A stretch of 14,304 nucleotides of DNA from Candidatus Woesearchaeota archaeon (lineage in GTDB: Archaea > Nanobdellota > Nanobdellia > SCGC-AAA011-G17 > JACPNG01), in the NCBI GenBank assembly GCA_018303705.1, contig JAGVXQ010000003.1:1-14304 (forward strand), read 5' to 3'. The position numbers and the translations under genes are program-made. Position 1 is the stretch's first letter, and each line of letters starts with the position of its first letter. The notes under the pieces were generated by a model that was not told the DNA's origin, did no database searches, and worked only from the letters and a program-made list of their open reading frames with translations. This document shows, one piece after another, positions 1 to 7,753 of the stretch.

Positions 1-1128
1 TTAAGAAATTCTAACAGTGATGGTGCAGAAGACACCAAAATTAATTTGGGAAGGCAATACGATTTGCCGATTGTTGGCAATATAAATGAAAATAATAATG
101 ATGAAATTGGTATTTATAGGCCATCATCAGGAACATTTTATCTAAGCCATCGAAATGGTACAATAACAAAAATAACATTTGGCAATGGTGCTACAGATAA
201 GCCAATTATGGGGGACTGGAATAAAGATAAAATTGATACAATAGGTGTTTACAGACCATTATCAAGCACATTTTCATTTAAAAATTCAAATTTAGACAAT
301 GATCCCTTATATTCAAGTTTAACTTATGGCATATCAGGCGATCTGCCTGTATTCGGCCATTGGAACTCAACTATCTCAACACAATCATGCAACGATGAAG
401 ATGAATTATGCACGGCAGATTCAGACTGCTGTTCAGACTTAATATGTGACAGCGGAACCTGTCAAAGCGATGATGACGACAATGATGATGGCAGTGGAAA
501 CGGCGGTTCTGGCGGCGGAGGCAGCAGTGGAGGAAGCAGCGGTTGCATATTAGAAAATAGAAGCTGCGGTCCTTACTATGGAAGAAGCTGCTGTTCAGGA
601 TTGGTTTGTGACAGTGGAAAGTGCATAGAGGAAGAAAGCCCTCAAACAACAAGCTGCAGCAATTTATGCTCTCCAGAAGGAAGCAAGCAGTGTTACGGAG
701 AAAACACATACCAAATATGCGATAATTATGATAATGATGGCTGCCTTGAATGGGGCTCATCAACAAACTGCCAGCAAGGCTATGTTTGTGAATATTCTAG
801 TGGTTGCATTCCAAAATCTCAAGGAGAAGTATGCGGCAATGCTTATTGCAATCCATCATCAGAAACACAGGATAATTGCCCAGAAGATTGCATTATATCA
901 GCATGCAACAATAATGGCATATGCAATGACTTTGAAAATGAAGAAAACTGCCCTGTAGATTGCTTCATTGAAGAAAAGACTTCAATATGGTGGTATATTA
1001 TACCAGGCATAATATTATTAGCCATAATAATTGCAATTGTAATTATATTGTTGCTAAGACATTCTAGCAATGATGATGAAGCAGAGTTTAAGTCAAATAA
1101 AGAAGATTACTTCTATAAGACGAAATAA
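1..1128 (+). CDS. Surface protein, 3' part: propeller-like repeats, Cys-rich modules, C-terminal membrane anchor
   Basis: The frame is open from base 1, so the true start lies outside the window; the TTG at 46 is only an internal codon. About 375 residues are visible. The first ~120 hold two or more copies of an FG-GAP/VCBS-like repeat (cores PIMGDWNKDKIDTIGVYRP and DLPVFGHWN), usual in secreted proteins with beta-propeller folds. Two dickkopf-like cysteine knots follow (CTADSDCCSDLICDSGTC at ~nt 409-462 and a CGPYYGRSCCSGLVCDSGKC-type copy at ~nt 565-622), split by a Gly/Ser-rich linker at ~nt 490-540. Next come two CGN-x-C...E...NCP-x-DC modules (~nt 832-966). A hydrophobic helix at ~nt 985-1056 and a short charged tail end the protein, so it is a type I surface protein with the bulk outside. 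The ligand is unknown. It resembles the cysteine-rich surface proteins at 8.9-14.3 kb in style but is not an obvious paralogue. Confidence 0.85.
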   Translation, partial: LRNSNSDGAEDTKINLGRQYDLPIVGNINENNNDEIGIYRPSSGTFYLSHRNGTITKITFGNGATDKPIMGDWNKDKIDTIGVYRPLSSTFSFKNSNLDNDPLYSSLTYGISGDLPVFGHWNSTISTQSCNDEDELCTADSDCCSDLICDSGTCQSDDDDNDDGSGNGGSGGGGSSGGSSGCILENRSCGPYYGRSCCSGLVCDSGKCIEEESPQTTSCSNLCSPEGSKQCYGENTYQICDNYDNDGCLEWGSSTNCQQGYVCEYSSGCIPKSQGEVCGNAYCNPSSETQDNCPEDCIISACNNNGICNDFENEENCPVDCFIEEKTSIWWYIIPGIILLAIIIAIVIILLLRHSSNDDEAEFKSNKEDYFYKTK

Positions 1129-1152
1129 GCGTTAAAATTTAAATAATGGTTT

Positions 1153-1227
1153 TGAGCTCGGTGGGCTTTGAACCCACGACCTACTGATTAAGAGTCAGTT
1201 GCTCTAGCCAGGCTGAGCTACGAGCCC
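1153..1227 (-). tRNA. tRNA-Lys (anticodon CTT)
   Basis: On the minus strand a full cloverleaf folds: acceptor GGGCTCG/CGAGCTC (one G-U), D stem GCTC/GAGC with GG in the loop, anticodon stem ACTGA/TCAGT with loop CTCTTAA (anticodon CTT, lysine AAG), a five-base variable region, and T arm GTGGG-TTCAAAG-CCCAC. There is no intron. CCA is not encoded: after the last pair the sequence reads AAAACC, so CCA must be added post-transcriptionally. It lies 3'-to-3' with the surface gene and upstream of lonB on the same strand's far side. Confidence 0.97.
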
Positions 1228-1250
1228 TTGCTAATTTTGTCTTTAATTGA

Positions 1251-1260
1251 GTTTTAAAGT
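1251..1260 (-). promoter_or_regulatory. TATA box for tRNA-Lys
   Basis: ACTTTAAAAC on the minus strand lies 24-33 bases upstream of the first tRNA base, the usual archaeal TATA/BRE spacing if transcription starts at or near the mature 5' end. Confidence 0.45.
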
Positions 1261-1280
1261 TTTATGGTTATTAGAATTAC

Positions 1281-3161
1281 TTAACCTTTATGTTTTTTTG
1301 CATCCATAATCCGTTTCATAACACTTTCTTTTCCCTTCCAATCCAGGCTTTTTTCTAAAACTTCATATATAGTAGAAACAGGTATTATGTTTATTTTCTC
1401 ATTATTTTCCTTCGACAGTACAACATCTCTTTCATTTGTTTTTGGTATTATGACCCTTTTTATGCCTGCTTCTATAGCAGCTTCTATCTTAGCTGTCACT
1501 CCACCAATAGCCAAAACTTCTCCTCTTATAGACAAAGAACCAGTCATAGCTGTATCTTGTCTAACAGGTATTCTTTTCAATGCAGAGATTACAGCAACAG
1601 CAACAGCAACTGAAGCAGAATCTCCTTCTACACCAGATTCTGCTGTTTGCAAAAACTGTATGAATATATCATATTTTGATATTATGTCTTCTCCAAATAA
1701 TTTTAATACAATGGCAGAAACATTTTTAACAGCCTCTTTTGCTATTTGCCCAAGTTTGCCTGTGGCAACGAACTCTGCTTTTTTGCCACCAGGTGTTACC
1801 TCTGCTTCTATTGGCAGCACTATTCCAGAATATGCTATGCTAGAGCCAATAACAGCAAGGCCGTTTACTCTTCCCGTTTTATGCCCTGATGTTACTATGA
1901 CTTCATATTTTTTCTTATTCTCAATATACTTGTCAGCTATCTGCTGCTCAAGAGGCCTTGCAGTTTTTCTTGCCTTTTCTATATGGCTTCTTTCAACAAT
2001 GCTTGTATTTTCTTCTCTCGCTATATCGCCGGCAGCTCTCACTAGTCCACCAAGCTCCCTCATCCTCAAAGTCAGCTTTCCAGATGTTTCAGCCATTTTT
2101 CTTGCCTCATTTATTATTTCATCAACAGCATCTTTGCTGAAGTGAGGTATTCTTTGGTCCTTTGAAACTTCTTGCGCGACAAATTGTACAACTTTGTTTC
2201 TATTCTCTTCTGTGTCATCCATATTGTTGTTCATGTAAACCTCATATCCATATCCCCTTATTCTTGACCTTAAGGCAGGATGCATATTGTTTAAAGTCTC
2301 AACATTTCCAGAAGCAACCAGTACAAAGTCGCAGGGTACAGCCTCGGTGCGAGTCATAGCTCCAGAAGATCTTTCTGATTGCCCTGTTATTGGATATTTC
2401 TTTTCTTGCAATGCAGTAAGCAATTCTTGCTGGGTGTGAGGCTGCAGTGTTGCAATCTCATCTACGAATAATACCCCACCATTAGCCCTGTGAATCATTC
2501 CAGGCACTACTCTTTCATGGGGTGGCGTTCCAAGGCCCCCTGACTGAAGCGGGTCATGAAGGCAATCGCCTAAAAGTGCACCAGCATGCGCACCAGTCCC
2601 ATCAATAAATGGCGCATCCTTTTTTTCAAAATTATCTATCAGAAGTTTTGGTATCACTGCCTGATTCTCGCCGATTTTCATTCGCTTTCCTAAATTTATG
2701 AACAATATGAATCCAACAACAAAAACCATGCTGCTTATCATTGATGCAGCATAAACAACATCAGATATTTGCTTTGTCTTCCAGAGATAATAGGGTATTA
2801 AGCTTATTATTATTATTACAATGAACATTATTATATTCTGGTTCTTGAAGGAGGACATTGCTTGTATCTTTGCCCTTGTCATTATTTGCCTGCCCTGCCC
2901 CTTTGGCACTGTTTTTATTAGAGGAGTATTCTCATCTGTTATATTCGGATAAACAAGCACATCAACAAGCTTTTCCATTGGCATGAGTTCAGCCAGCGCC
3001 TGCCCTATTAAACTCTTGCCAGTTCCTGGATTGCCTATCAAAAGTACATGCCTGTGCTGTTTAGATGCCTTTTTGATTATATTTATCGCATTCTCCTGGC
3101 CAACCACCTGGTCAACAATGTTCTTAGGTATCTTTATTTCAGCAGTGCTTTTCTTTATCAT
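1281..3161 (-). CDS. lonB: Archaeal membrane-bound ATP-dependent Lon protease (LonB)
   Basis: 626 residues, normal for archaeal LonB. It is a membrane-tethered AAA+ serine protease that degrades misfolded and short-lived cytosolic or membrane proteins. Visible in order: Walker A GNPGTGKS (43-50); two transmembrane helices inserted in the AAA+ module (about 109-127 and 134-156), the archaeal LonB signature; Walker B GGVLFVDE (228-235); sensor-1 Asn286; arginine-finger region around 300-302; sensor-2 LRMREL (365-370); C-terminal S16 protease domain with catalytic Ser515 (GDSAS) and Lys558 (TAKIEAA). All key residues are present, so it should be active as a hexamer. The ATG at 3161 has a TATA box 20-29 bases upstream, suggesting a nearly leaderless transcript. 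It is divergent from the broken gene at 3245-3861. Confidence 0.97.
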   Translation of the reverse strand: MIKKSTAEIKIPKNIVDQVVGQENAINIIKKASKQHRHVLLIGNPGTGKSLIGQALAELMPMEKLVDVLVYPNITDENTPLIKTVPKGQGRQIMTRAKIQAMSSFKNQNIIMFIVIIIISLIPYYLWKTKQISDVVYAASMISSMVFVVGFILFINLGKRMKIGENQAVIPKLLIDNFEKKDAPFIDGTGAHAGALLGDCLHDPLQSGGLGTPPHERVVPGMIHRANGGVLFVDEIATLQPHTQQELLTALQEKKYPITGQSERSSGAMTRTEAVPCDFVLVASGNVETLNNMHPALRSRIRGYGYEVYMNNNMDDTEENRNKVVQFVAQEVSKDQRIPHFSKDAVDEIINEARKMAETSGKLTLRMRELGGLVRAAGDIAREENTSIVERSHIEKARKTARPLEQQIADKYIENKKKYEVIVTSGHKTGRVNGLAVIGSSIAYSGIVLPIEAEVTPGGKKAEFVATGKLGQIAKEAVKNVSAIVLKLFGEDIISKYDIFIQFLQTAESGVEGDSASVAVAVAVISALKRIPVRQDTAMTGSLSIRGEVLAIGGVTAKIEAAIEAGIKRVIIPKTNERDVVLSKENNEKINIIPVSTIYEVLEKSLDWKGKESVMKRIMDAKKHKG

Positions 3162-3180
3162 GCTATTATCAAGGTATACT

Positions 3181-3190
3181 CTTTTAAAAA
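3181..3190 (-). promoter_or_regulatory. TATA box of lonB
   Basis: TTTTTAAAAG on the minus strand, 20-29 bases upstream of the lonB ATG. This fits a start of transcription close to the start codon and supports the chosen start. Confidence 0.5.
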
Positions 3191-3244
3191 ATTATCCTTT
3201 GGCAAATTTATACACCGAAAACCTTATTTGGGTGTTTGTTTGCG

Positions 3245-3861
3245 TTGAAGAGGGAAGCGGATAGGACAAATAATGAGTTGGAAAAAGCCCTTAAGGAATA
3301 AAGGAAAAGAATAAAGCAAGGCGAAGAAACTAGCGATCCGCTTTTGCAATATGCTCTCTCTGCTTCGGGTGATTTTGCCAAACTTTATGACAGAATTTTA
3401 GCAGCGAATGAATCTCTTCATGGCTATAGCGGGCCTGTTTTTGTTTTTAATTCAGGAACTGAAGAAGTTCAAGTAAGACGAAATACACACATAGTGTTTA
3501 AGCCAACCGAATACATTAATGGAATATGGACTTTTGTTAATTTTGGCTTCGCAACAGGAAAGGGACTCGTTGTTCTAACTAGCCCTCCTCACGAAAGGTA
3601 ACAAATGATACAATAATGGGTGGAATAAATCCAGAAGTTTATAGATGTCAAAACAGGCACCTAAGCTACTACATACCGTCGGGAATCTATTTAGGAGATC
3701 CTTCGGTGGAGGTAGCATCATGGCGTCTCACGGAAAGCAATGGCTTCAAATCCACCAAGGCTCTCTTAGCTCATCTAAAAGAAACACGTTCTCATTGGAT
3801 AGAGAGTAGAGATAGACCATTCCTAAGGGGATATTCTCGCCAACCATCACGAGATAGTTAA
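3245..3861 (+). pseudogene. Decayed gene of unknown function: one nonsense codon and one frameshift
   Basis: Three coding-like pieces join if two lesions are repaired. Frame 2 from a possible TTG at 3245 reads a charged helix (READRTNNELEKALKE), hits TAA at 3299-3301, then continues in the same frame (RKRIKQGEETSDPLLQYAL...) to TAA at 3599-3601. From ~3595 the -1 frame is open (KVTNDTIMGGINPEVYRC...) to TAA at 3859-3861. One missing A in the GAAAGG near 3594-3598 would restore the frame. The upstream frame stops at once past 3601, so one broken ancestral gene of ~200 residues is more likely than two small genes. If taken as separate ORFs they would be 3344-3601 (TTG, 85 aa) and 3616-3861 (ATG, 81 aa). 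I do not recognise the family. A weak TATA (AAATTTATA, 3204-3212) lies upstream. Confidence 0.5.
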
Positions 3862-3919
3862 CATCCTATCTTCTGAAATAGTTCATACTGCCCAACCAAC
3901 TCCCCATACAACAAAAATC

Positions 3920-3927
3920 TTTATAAA
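3920..3927 (+). promoter_or_regulatory. TATA box of the gene at 3951
   Basis: TTTATAAA lies 24-31 bases upstream of ATG 3951, fitting a leaderless transcript and favouring this ATG over the out-of-frame ATG at 3944. Confidence 0.5.
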
Positions 3928-3950
3928 TTTCTTCATCACCACAATGAATC

Positions 3951-4349
3951 ATGCGCAGAATAGTCATAAAATTCAGGAAAATAGAGGCCAAGCCAGACGT
4001 CAACAAAAGCAATCTTAAGCTCTTTATACATTACGATGAAAATAACATCCATAAAATATCAGAACAATTGCTTCTTGCTGACGAGCAGATAGGGCAATTC
4101 GTTTCAAGATTCATGAAAGGGCTAAGAACCTCTATAAAGCAGAATAATTCTTCATCTAGCTCAGAAAATTTCATGGATAACTTCATCACCATTATAGTAG
4201 ATGAGCAGGAAGTTGGCGAGGCAGAGGAAAACATGGTAATTGCATTAAAAAAGCTCCGCGATAAAGTCAGGGGCTTTCGCAGCGTGAAGTCAGCAGACAA
4301 TTACATGAACAAGTTCTTTGACATGTCAAAATTGGAAGTAAAATTATAA
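3951..4349 (+). CDS. Hypothetical 132-residue soluble protein
   Basis: An ATG-started ORF with a well-spaced TATA box, so probably expressed as a leaderless monocistronic message. The protein has no signal peptide, membrane helix or cysteines. It begins with a strand-like segment (RRIVIKFRKIE), passes through a helical part (HKISEQLLLADEQIGQFVSR), a low-complexity Asn/Ser stretch around residues 64-71 (QNNSSSSS), a hydrophobic strand FITIIVDEQEV, and ends in an amphipathic lysine-rich helix. I do not recognise the family and no catalytic motif is visible. It sits alone between a decayed gene and a region with a recombinase and a transposase remnant, so it may be lineage-specific. Its A/T-rich codon use resembles that of the neighbouring housekeeping genes. 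Confidence 0.7.
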   Translation: MRRIVIKFRKIEAKPDVNKSNLKLFIHYDENNIHKISEQLLLADEQIGQFVSRFMKGLRTSIKQNNSSSSSENFMDNFITIIVDEQEVGEAEENMVIALKKLRDKVRGFRSVKSADNYMNKFFDMSKLEVKL

Positions 4350-4527
4350 TCATCTATATCCAGTACCTCTGCATGTAGGAATTAAGACTAGCTAATCAAT
4401 AATGGGATTTTCTTAAAGTGATGCTATGGCGTCCGTAAGGCTCTTTTATATCTAAGCATAGAGCCAATGAAAATCGTATATGGTTACTTACGTAGGTACT
4501 GATATCTGTATCATACATCGCAGTGCA
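4350..4527. other. Intergenic stretch, no gene seen
   Basis: Between the hypothetical gene and the possible micro-ORF. All frames are broken by stops. It holds a short inverted repeat GGCTCT (4439-4444)/AGAGCC (4460-4465), an imperfect 12-base palindrome around TACGTA (near 4486-4497), and an imperfect inverted pair ATATCCAGTACCT (4356-4368)/AGGTACTGATAT (4494-4505). On the minus strand AGATATAAAAG (4443-4453) could serve as a TATA box. None is strong enough to name. Confidence 0.4.
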
Positions 4528-4647
4528 TTACCTCTGATTAACAAGTCTTTTCATCATACTAAGAAATTCATCTGTCATAACAAGGCTATTTTTAGCTATT
4601 TCTTTTGAGTGTACATAATGGTAATCTGCATCTTCTCTTGACATCAT
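4528..4647 (-). CDS. Possible 39-residue micro-ORF or gene fragment
   Basis: Minus-strand frame starting at a double ATG (4647/4644) and ending with TAA at 4528-4530. The peptide begins MMSREDADYHYVHSKEIAKN and continues SLVMTDEFLSMMKRLVNQR. Composition is protein-like: a charged amphipathic helix with few rare residues. Upstream the frame stays open for eight codons (ETETYNAA) before a stop, so the start may be lost and this may be the 3' end of a decayed gene. It follows the recombinase gene on the same strand, 39 bases beyond its stop. No TATA box or Shine-Dalgarno is evident. Family unknown. Confidence 0.3.
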   Translation of the reverse strand: MMSREDADYHYVHSKEIAKNSLVMTDEFLSMMKRLVNQR

Positions 4648-4686
4648 TGCAGCATTATAAGTTTCTGTTTCTTATATTCTATATTT

Positions 4687-5532
4687 TCAATTGCCATAAA
4701 GCAAGTCCAATGGGCTTTTTATCTTCTTTAGTTCCTCTGTGCTTATGTGTGTATATATTTGTGTAGTTTGTATATTTTTGTGCCCAAGCAATGCCTGTAT
4801 CTTTCTTATGTCAACCCCAGAATCAAGCAAATGCGTCGCAAAGCTATGCCTTAAGCTATGTGGGCTTATTTTCTTGCTTATGCCTGCCTTGAATGCTGCA
4901 TGTTTTATTATCTTCTGAACATTCCTTGTCGTCAATGCATTGTCTTTTGAAAGCAGATAGCTATATCCCTTGTTTTTCTCCATATAATTTCCTAAAATGC
5001 TCAAGATGCTATCAGATATTACAAAAATCCTGTCTTTATTCCCCTTGCCCTTTCTTACCCACCCTATTTTCTCCTTTAGGTTTATGTCGCCAGGCCTTAA
5101 GTTTACAAGCTCCGAAACCCTTAACCCAGAAGAATAAAGAAGAAGCATCATCAGCTTTGATTTTTCAGTTTCAGCAGATTCTATAAGGTTTCTAACTTCT
5201 TCTTTTGTCAAAACCTCTGGCAGCCTTTCATCCTTTTTTGGTGCCCTGAACTTCAAAAGAGGCTTGTTTAAAACATCAGAATAAAAAAACTTCAATGCAG
5301 AGATTGCAAGGCTTATGGTATTCTTTGATTTCTTGTCTATCATGCTCGCTACAAATGCCTTGCAGTCATCCTCATTTAATTCGTTGATGTCCTTGTCGGT
5401 TTTTTCAAGGAATTTATTGATGAACCATGAATAATCTCTTACTGTTACAGTACTTAATCCCTTGAGCCTAAGCTCTATACTCAATTTCTCAACAGATTTC
5501 TTAAAGCCCTCTTCTTTAGAATAATCTTGCAT
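4687..5532 (-). CDS. xerA: Tyrosine recombinase, XerA/XerC/D type
   Basis: 281 residues, about the length of archaeal XerA, which resolves chromosome dimers at dif; archaeal integrases of mobile elements use the same fold. An N-terminal SAM-like core-binding domain (about 12-92) precedes the catalytic domain. Catalytic residues are all visible: Arg138 (SSGLRVSEL), beta-hairpin Lys163 (RKGKGNKDR), His225 and Arg228 (PHSLRHSFATH), His251 (LLGHKN) and nucleophile Tyr260 (TTQIYTH). It should be active. It lacks the added arm-binding domain typical of lambda-like integrases, which favours XerA. However, it neighbours a transposase remnant and decayed genes, so a role in a lost mobile element cannot be excluded. 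The start ATG 5532 has a 7-bp inverted repeat just upstream. Confidence 0.93.
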   Translation of the reverse strand: MQDYSKEEGFKKSVEKLSIELRLKGLSTVTVRDYSWFINKFLEKTDKDINELNEDDCKAFVASMIDKKSKNTISLAISALKFFYSDVLNKPLLKFRAPKKDERLPEVLTKEEVRNLIESAETEKSKLMMLLLYSSGLRVSELVNLRPGDINLKEKIGWVRKGKGNKDRIFVISDSILSILGNYMEKNKGYSYLLSKDNALTTRNVQKIIKHAAFKAGISKKISPHSLRHSFATHLLDSGVDIRKIQALLGHKNIQTTQIYTHISTEELKKIKSPLDLLYGN

Positions 5533-5537
5533 GAAAA

Positions 5538-5559
5538 ATTAAACGAACTTCTGTTTAAT
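5538..5559. promoter_or_regulatory. Inverted repeat in the recombinase leader, candidate operator
   Basis: ATTAAAC (5538-5544), eight bases, then GTTTAAT (5553-5559): perfect 7-base arms located 6-27 bases upstream of the recombinase ATG, where transcription is expected to start. It could be an operator for autoregulation or a recombinase binding site; neither is shown. Confidence 0.35.
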
Positions 5560-5566
5560 AACTTTG

Positions 5567-5578
5567 CTTTAAATATTT
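5567..5578 (-). promoter_or_regulatory. Candidate TATA box of the recombinase gene
   Basis: AAATATTTAAAG on the minus strand, 35-46 bases upstream of ATG 5532. A transcript would start about 10-20 bases before the ATG, inside the inverted repeat. Confidence 0.35.
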
Positions 5579-5593
5579 CAAAATTTAACACCA

Positions 5594-6260
5594 TTATTTC
5601 TTTACAGTAGTAAGAAACCTTAATAGTCGACGAATTAAATAATCGGTAGAGTTTAACATGAACTCATTTTTCTCCAAGAACACTTCTATACCACTTTTCA
5701 AATTCGGAATAGTATCAAACATATTTGAATTCGTTACATTGTAACGAATTGTCTTCCAACATGTTTCGATGCAATTAAGTTGGGGTGAATAAGGCGGTAA
5801 AAATTCTATGGCATAATTCTCGCCCAGCGATGCTAAAAAATCTTTGTGTCATCTTTGCTTTATGGCAAGGTCCATTGTCTAATACAAATACATACTTTTT
5901 TCTTTTATTTAATGTTGTAACAAACCTATTCATGAAATCAACAAATGAGTGTGCATTAAGCCGTTCAAACCATTCACTATATAGGCGTTTGCCATTGACT
6001 AATGCACCGAACATATTTGCTTTCTTATTGCTCCACCAAAAGTAAGCTCTTGGCAATGGCATACTTGACGATTGTACAAAAGATACATGCTTTAACTTTG
6101 GACTGGCATCAGATATTCCGATATCAGGTAGTTGGATAAGAGGCAGAACTTTCTGCAGCAGGGAAAATGAGTTATGTAATATCTTCTCCTCAGTTTCTTG
6201 CTGTTCAGGCACAGGTTTAACATGCCAAAATGGTTTGTGCAAAAACCAATAAAATAACAT
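5594..6260 (-). pseudogene. IS630-family (Tc1/mariner-like DDE) transposase, N-terminally truncated and frameshifted
   Basis: The minus strand from 6260 encodes a DDE catalytic domain. First Asp is in GISDASPKL (residue 51) and second Asp in VFVLDNGPCHKAK (residue 128). The frame then drifts into a stop at 5775. Another frame continues from the run of six T (5835-5840): LGENYAIEFLPPYSPQLNCI followed by the third acidic residue (Glu), then a helical tail to TAA at 5594-5596. LPPYSPQLN-x-IE is the classic IS630 signature; the second Asp to Glu gap is about 36 residues. Removing one T restores a ~222-residue protein. The N-terminal HTH half (about 110-130 residues in full-size members) is absent: the frame stops just upstream and SRP54 begins 63 bases away. 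No terminal inverted repeats were identified. Probably an immobile remnant, though some IS630 elements use frameshifting, so the T-run alone is not proof of decay. Confidence 0.85.
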
Positions 6261-6293
6261 TTCTATAAGTTAAAACGGCCTTACCTCAATAGA

Positions 6294-6301
6294 TTTATAA
6301 A
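6294..6301 (+). promoter_or_regulatory. TATA box of SRP54
   Basis: TTTATAAA ends 22 bases before ATG 6324, consistent with a leaderless SRP54 transcript. The motif is nearly symmetric and could also serve the minus strand. Confidence 0.55.
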
Positions 6302-6323
6302 ACAGCCATACAGTCGATAAAGC

Positions 6324-7670
6324 ATGGTTTTAGACAAGCTAGGCAGCAGCTTAAAGGAAACACTGAAGAAGATAGCAAGGTCCGTTTTTGTAGACGAAAA
6401 GCTCATAGACGAGTTGATAAAGGACATACAGAAGGCATTGCTTAATGCAGATGTAAATGTGCAGCTTGTTTTTGACCTTACAAAAGAAATAAAGAAGCGT
6501 GCATTGGATGAAAAGCCTCCAGCAGGTGCAAGCCAGAAAGAATACATAATAAAAATCGTTTACGAGGAGCTTGTAAAATTTCTAGGCGAGGAAAAATCCG
6601 AAATAAAAATAGAATCAAAAAAACCATTCAAGATAATGCTATTAGGTTTATATGGTTCTGGTAAAACAACGACAATTTCTAAAATTGCAAAGTATTATTC
6701 AAAGCGAGGCTACAAGATAGCAACAATGGCATTGGATGTTCATCGGGCAGCAGCAATAGATCAGTTAGAACAGGTAAGCAAACAGGTTAATGTCGCATGT
6801 TTTTCAGACAGGAAAGAAAAAGACCCTGTAAAAATATACAATAAATTCCAGGATGAAACAAGAAAATATGACTTGTTGCTTGTTGACACAGCAGGCCGTG
6901 ATGTTTTAAGCCAAGACCTGATTGACGAAATAAAATCTCTAAACGAATCAATAAAACCAGATGAAGTTCTTTTGGTTATCAATGCAGACATTGGCCAGGC
7001 AGCAAGGAAGCAGGTCGAGGGATTTCATAATGCGTGCAAGATAACAGGTGTTATAGTTACAAAGATTGATGGCACAGCAAAAGGCGGAGGTGCCTTGACA
7101 GCAACAGCAATTACTGGCGCAAAAATAAAATTCATTGGCATTGGCGAGAAGCAAGATGATATAGAGGTCTTTAACCCCAAAGGTTTTGTTTCACGATTGC
7201 TAGGCATGGGAGACTTAGAGCTCTTGCTCGAAAAAGCCCAAGGCATTGTAAAGGAAGAAGATGCAGAAGAATTAAGCAACAAGCTTTTGAAAGGCGATTT
7301 TAATTTCATAGATCTCTACAACCAGATGCAGGCCATGAAAAAAATGGGTCCATTGAACAAGATTCTTGAATTGATGCCGGGATTTGGCAGCATGAACATA
7401 CCAAAGGAAATGCTTGATGTCCAGGATGAAAAATTAAAGAAATGGAAATACATAATGGACAGCTGCACAAAAGAAGAGTTAGAAGACCCAGATATAATTG
7501 ACAACAGCAGGGTTGAAAGGCTTGCAAAAGGCTCAGGCTATTCACCATCAGCGGTTCGAGATTTATTGAAGCACCATAAACAGAGCAAGAAGCTGATGAA
7601 GCTTATGAAAGGCAAGGATCCATCAAAGATAATGCAGAAATTCTCAAAGCTAAAAGGGTTCAAATTCTAA
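6324..7670 (+). CDS. srp54: Signal recognition particle GTPase SRP54
   Basis: 448 residues, the usual size. SRP54 binds 7S RNA and the signal sequences of nascent chains, and with its receptor FtsY delivers ribosomes to the Sec translocon. Domains: N domain (about 1-90, with ALLNADVNV at 38-46); G domain (about 100-300) with G1 GLYGSGKT (108-115), DVHRAAA (138-144), G3 DTAGRD (188-193) and G4/closing loop TKIDGTAKGG (246-255); Met-rich M domain (about 305-440) with the RNA-binding helix-turn-helix RVERLAKGSGYSPSAVRDLL (396-415). All GTPase motifs are intact; G1 has Tyr where Gln is common. The TATA box 23-30 bases upstream supports the ATG. It is essential for exporting the many secreted proteins encoded in this window. 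Confidence 0.98.
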   Translation: MVLDKLGSSLKETLKKIARSVFVDEKLIDELIKDIQKALLNADVNVQLVFDLTKEIKKRALDEKPPAGASQKEYIIKIVYEELVKFLGEEKSEIKIESKKPFKIMLLGLYGSGKTTTISKIAKYYSKRGYKIATMALDVHRAAAIDQLEQVSKQVNVACFSDRKEKDPVKIYNKFQDETRKYDLLLVDTAGRDVLSQDLIDEIKSLNESIKPDEVLLVINADIGQAARKQVEGFHNACKITGVIVTKIDGTAKGGGALTATAITGAKIKFIGIGEKQDDIEVFNPKGFVSRLLGMGDLELLLEKAQGIVKEEDAEELSNKLLKGDFNFIDLYNQMQAMKKMGPLNKILELMPGFGSMNIPKEMLDVQDEKLKKWKYIMDSCTKEELEDPDIIDNSRVERLAKGSGYSPSAVRDLLKHHKQSKKLMKLMKGKDPSKIMQKFSKLKGFKF

Positions 7671-7724
7671 AAACCATAATTCTTTCAGCATAATCGCAAA
7701 TTTTCCGCAATTTTCATGGCAGAC

Positions 7725-7732
7725 TTTTTAAA
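7725..7732 (+). promoter_or_regulatory. TATA box of the Lrp-like gene
   Basis: TTTTTAAA lies 22-29 bases upstream of ATG 7754; a second A/T-rich TATAAAAA (7736-7743) is too close to the start codon to be the TATA box of this ATG. Confidence 0.45.
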
Positions 7733-7753
7733 GCATATAAAAATAGGGCCAAT

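Noticed and set aside
371..766. Open frame opposite the first surface gene
   Set aside because: Cysteine- and histidine-rich composition arises from the complement of the Cys-rich sense sequence.
1387..2145. Long open frame opposite lonB
   Set aside because: It is the antisense shadow of a conserved LonB coding region; no recognisable protein motif and no promoter of its own.
4350..4686. Structured RNA, CRISPR array or tRNA in the gap
   Set aside because: No cloverleaf, regularly spaced repeats or long stem could be found; only short imperfect inverted repeats.
5838..5844. -1 slippery heptamer T_TTT_TTA in the transposase
   Set aside because: The phase is wrong: restoring the frame needs +1 (or loss of one T), not -1.
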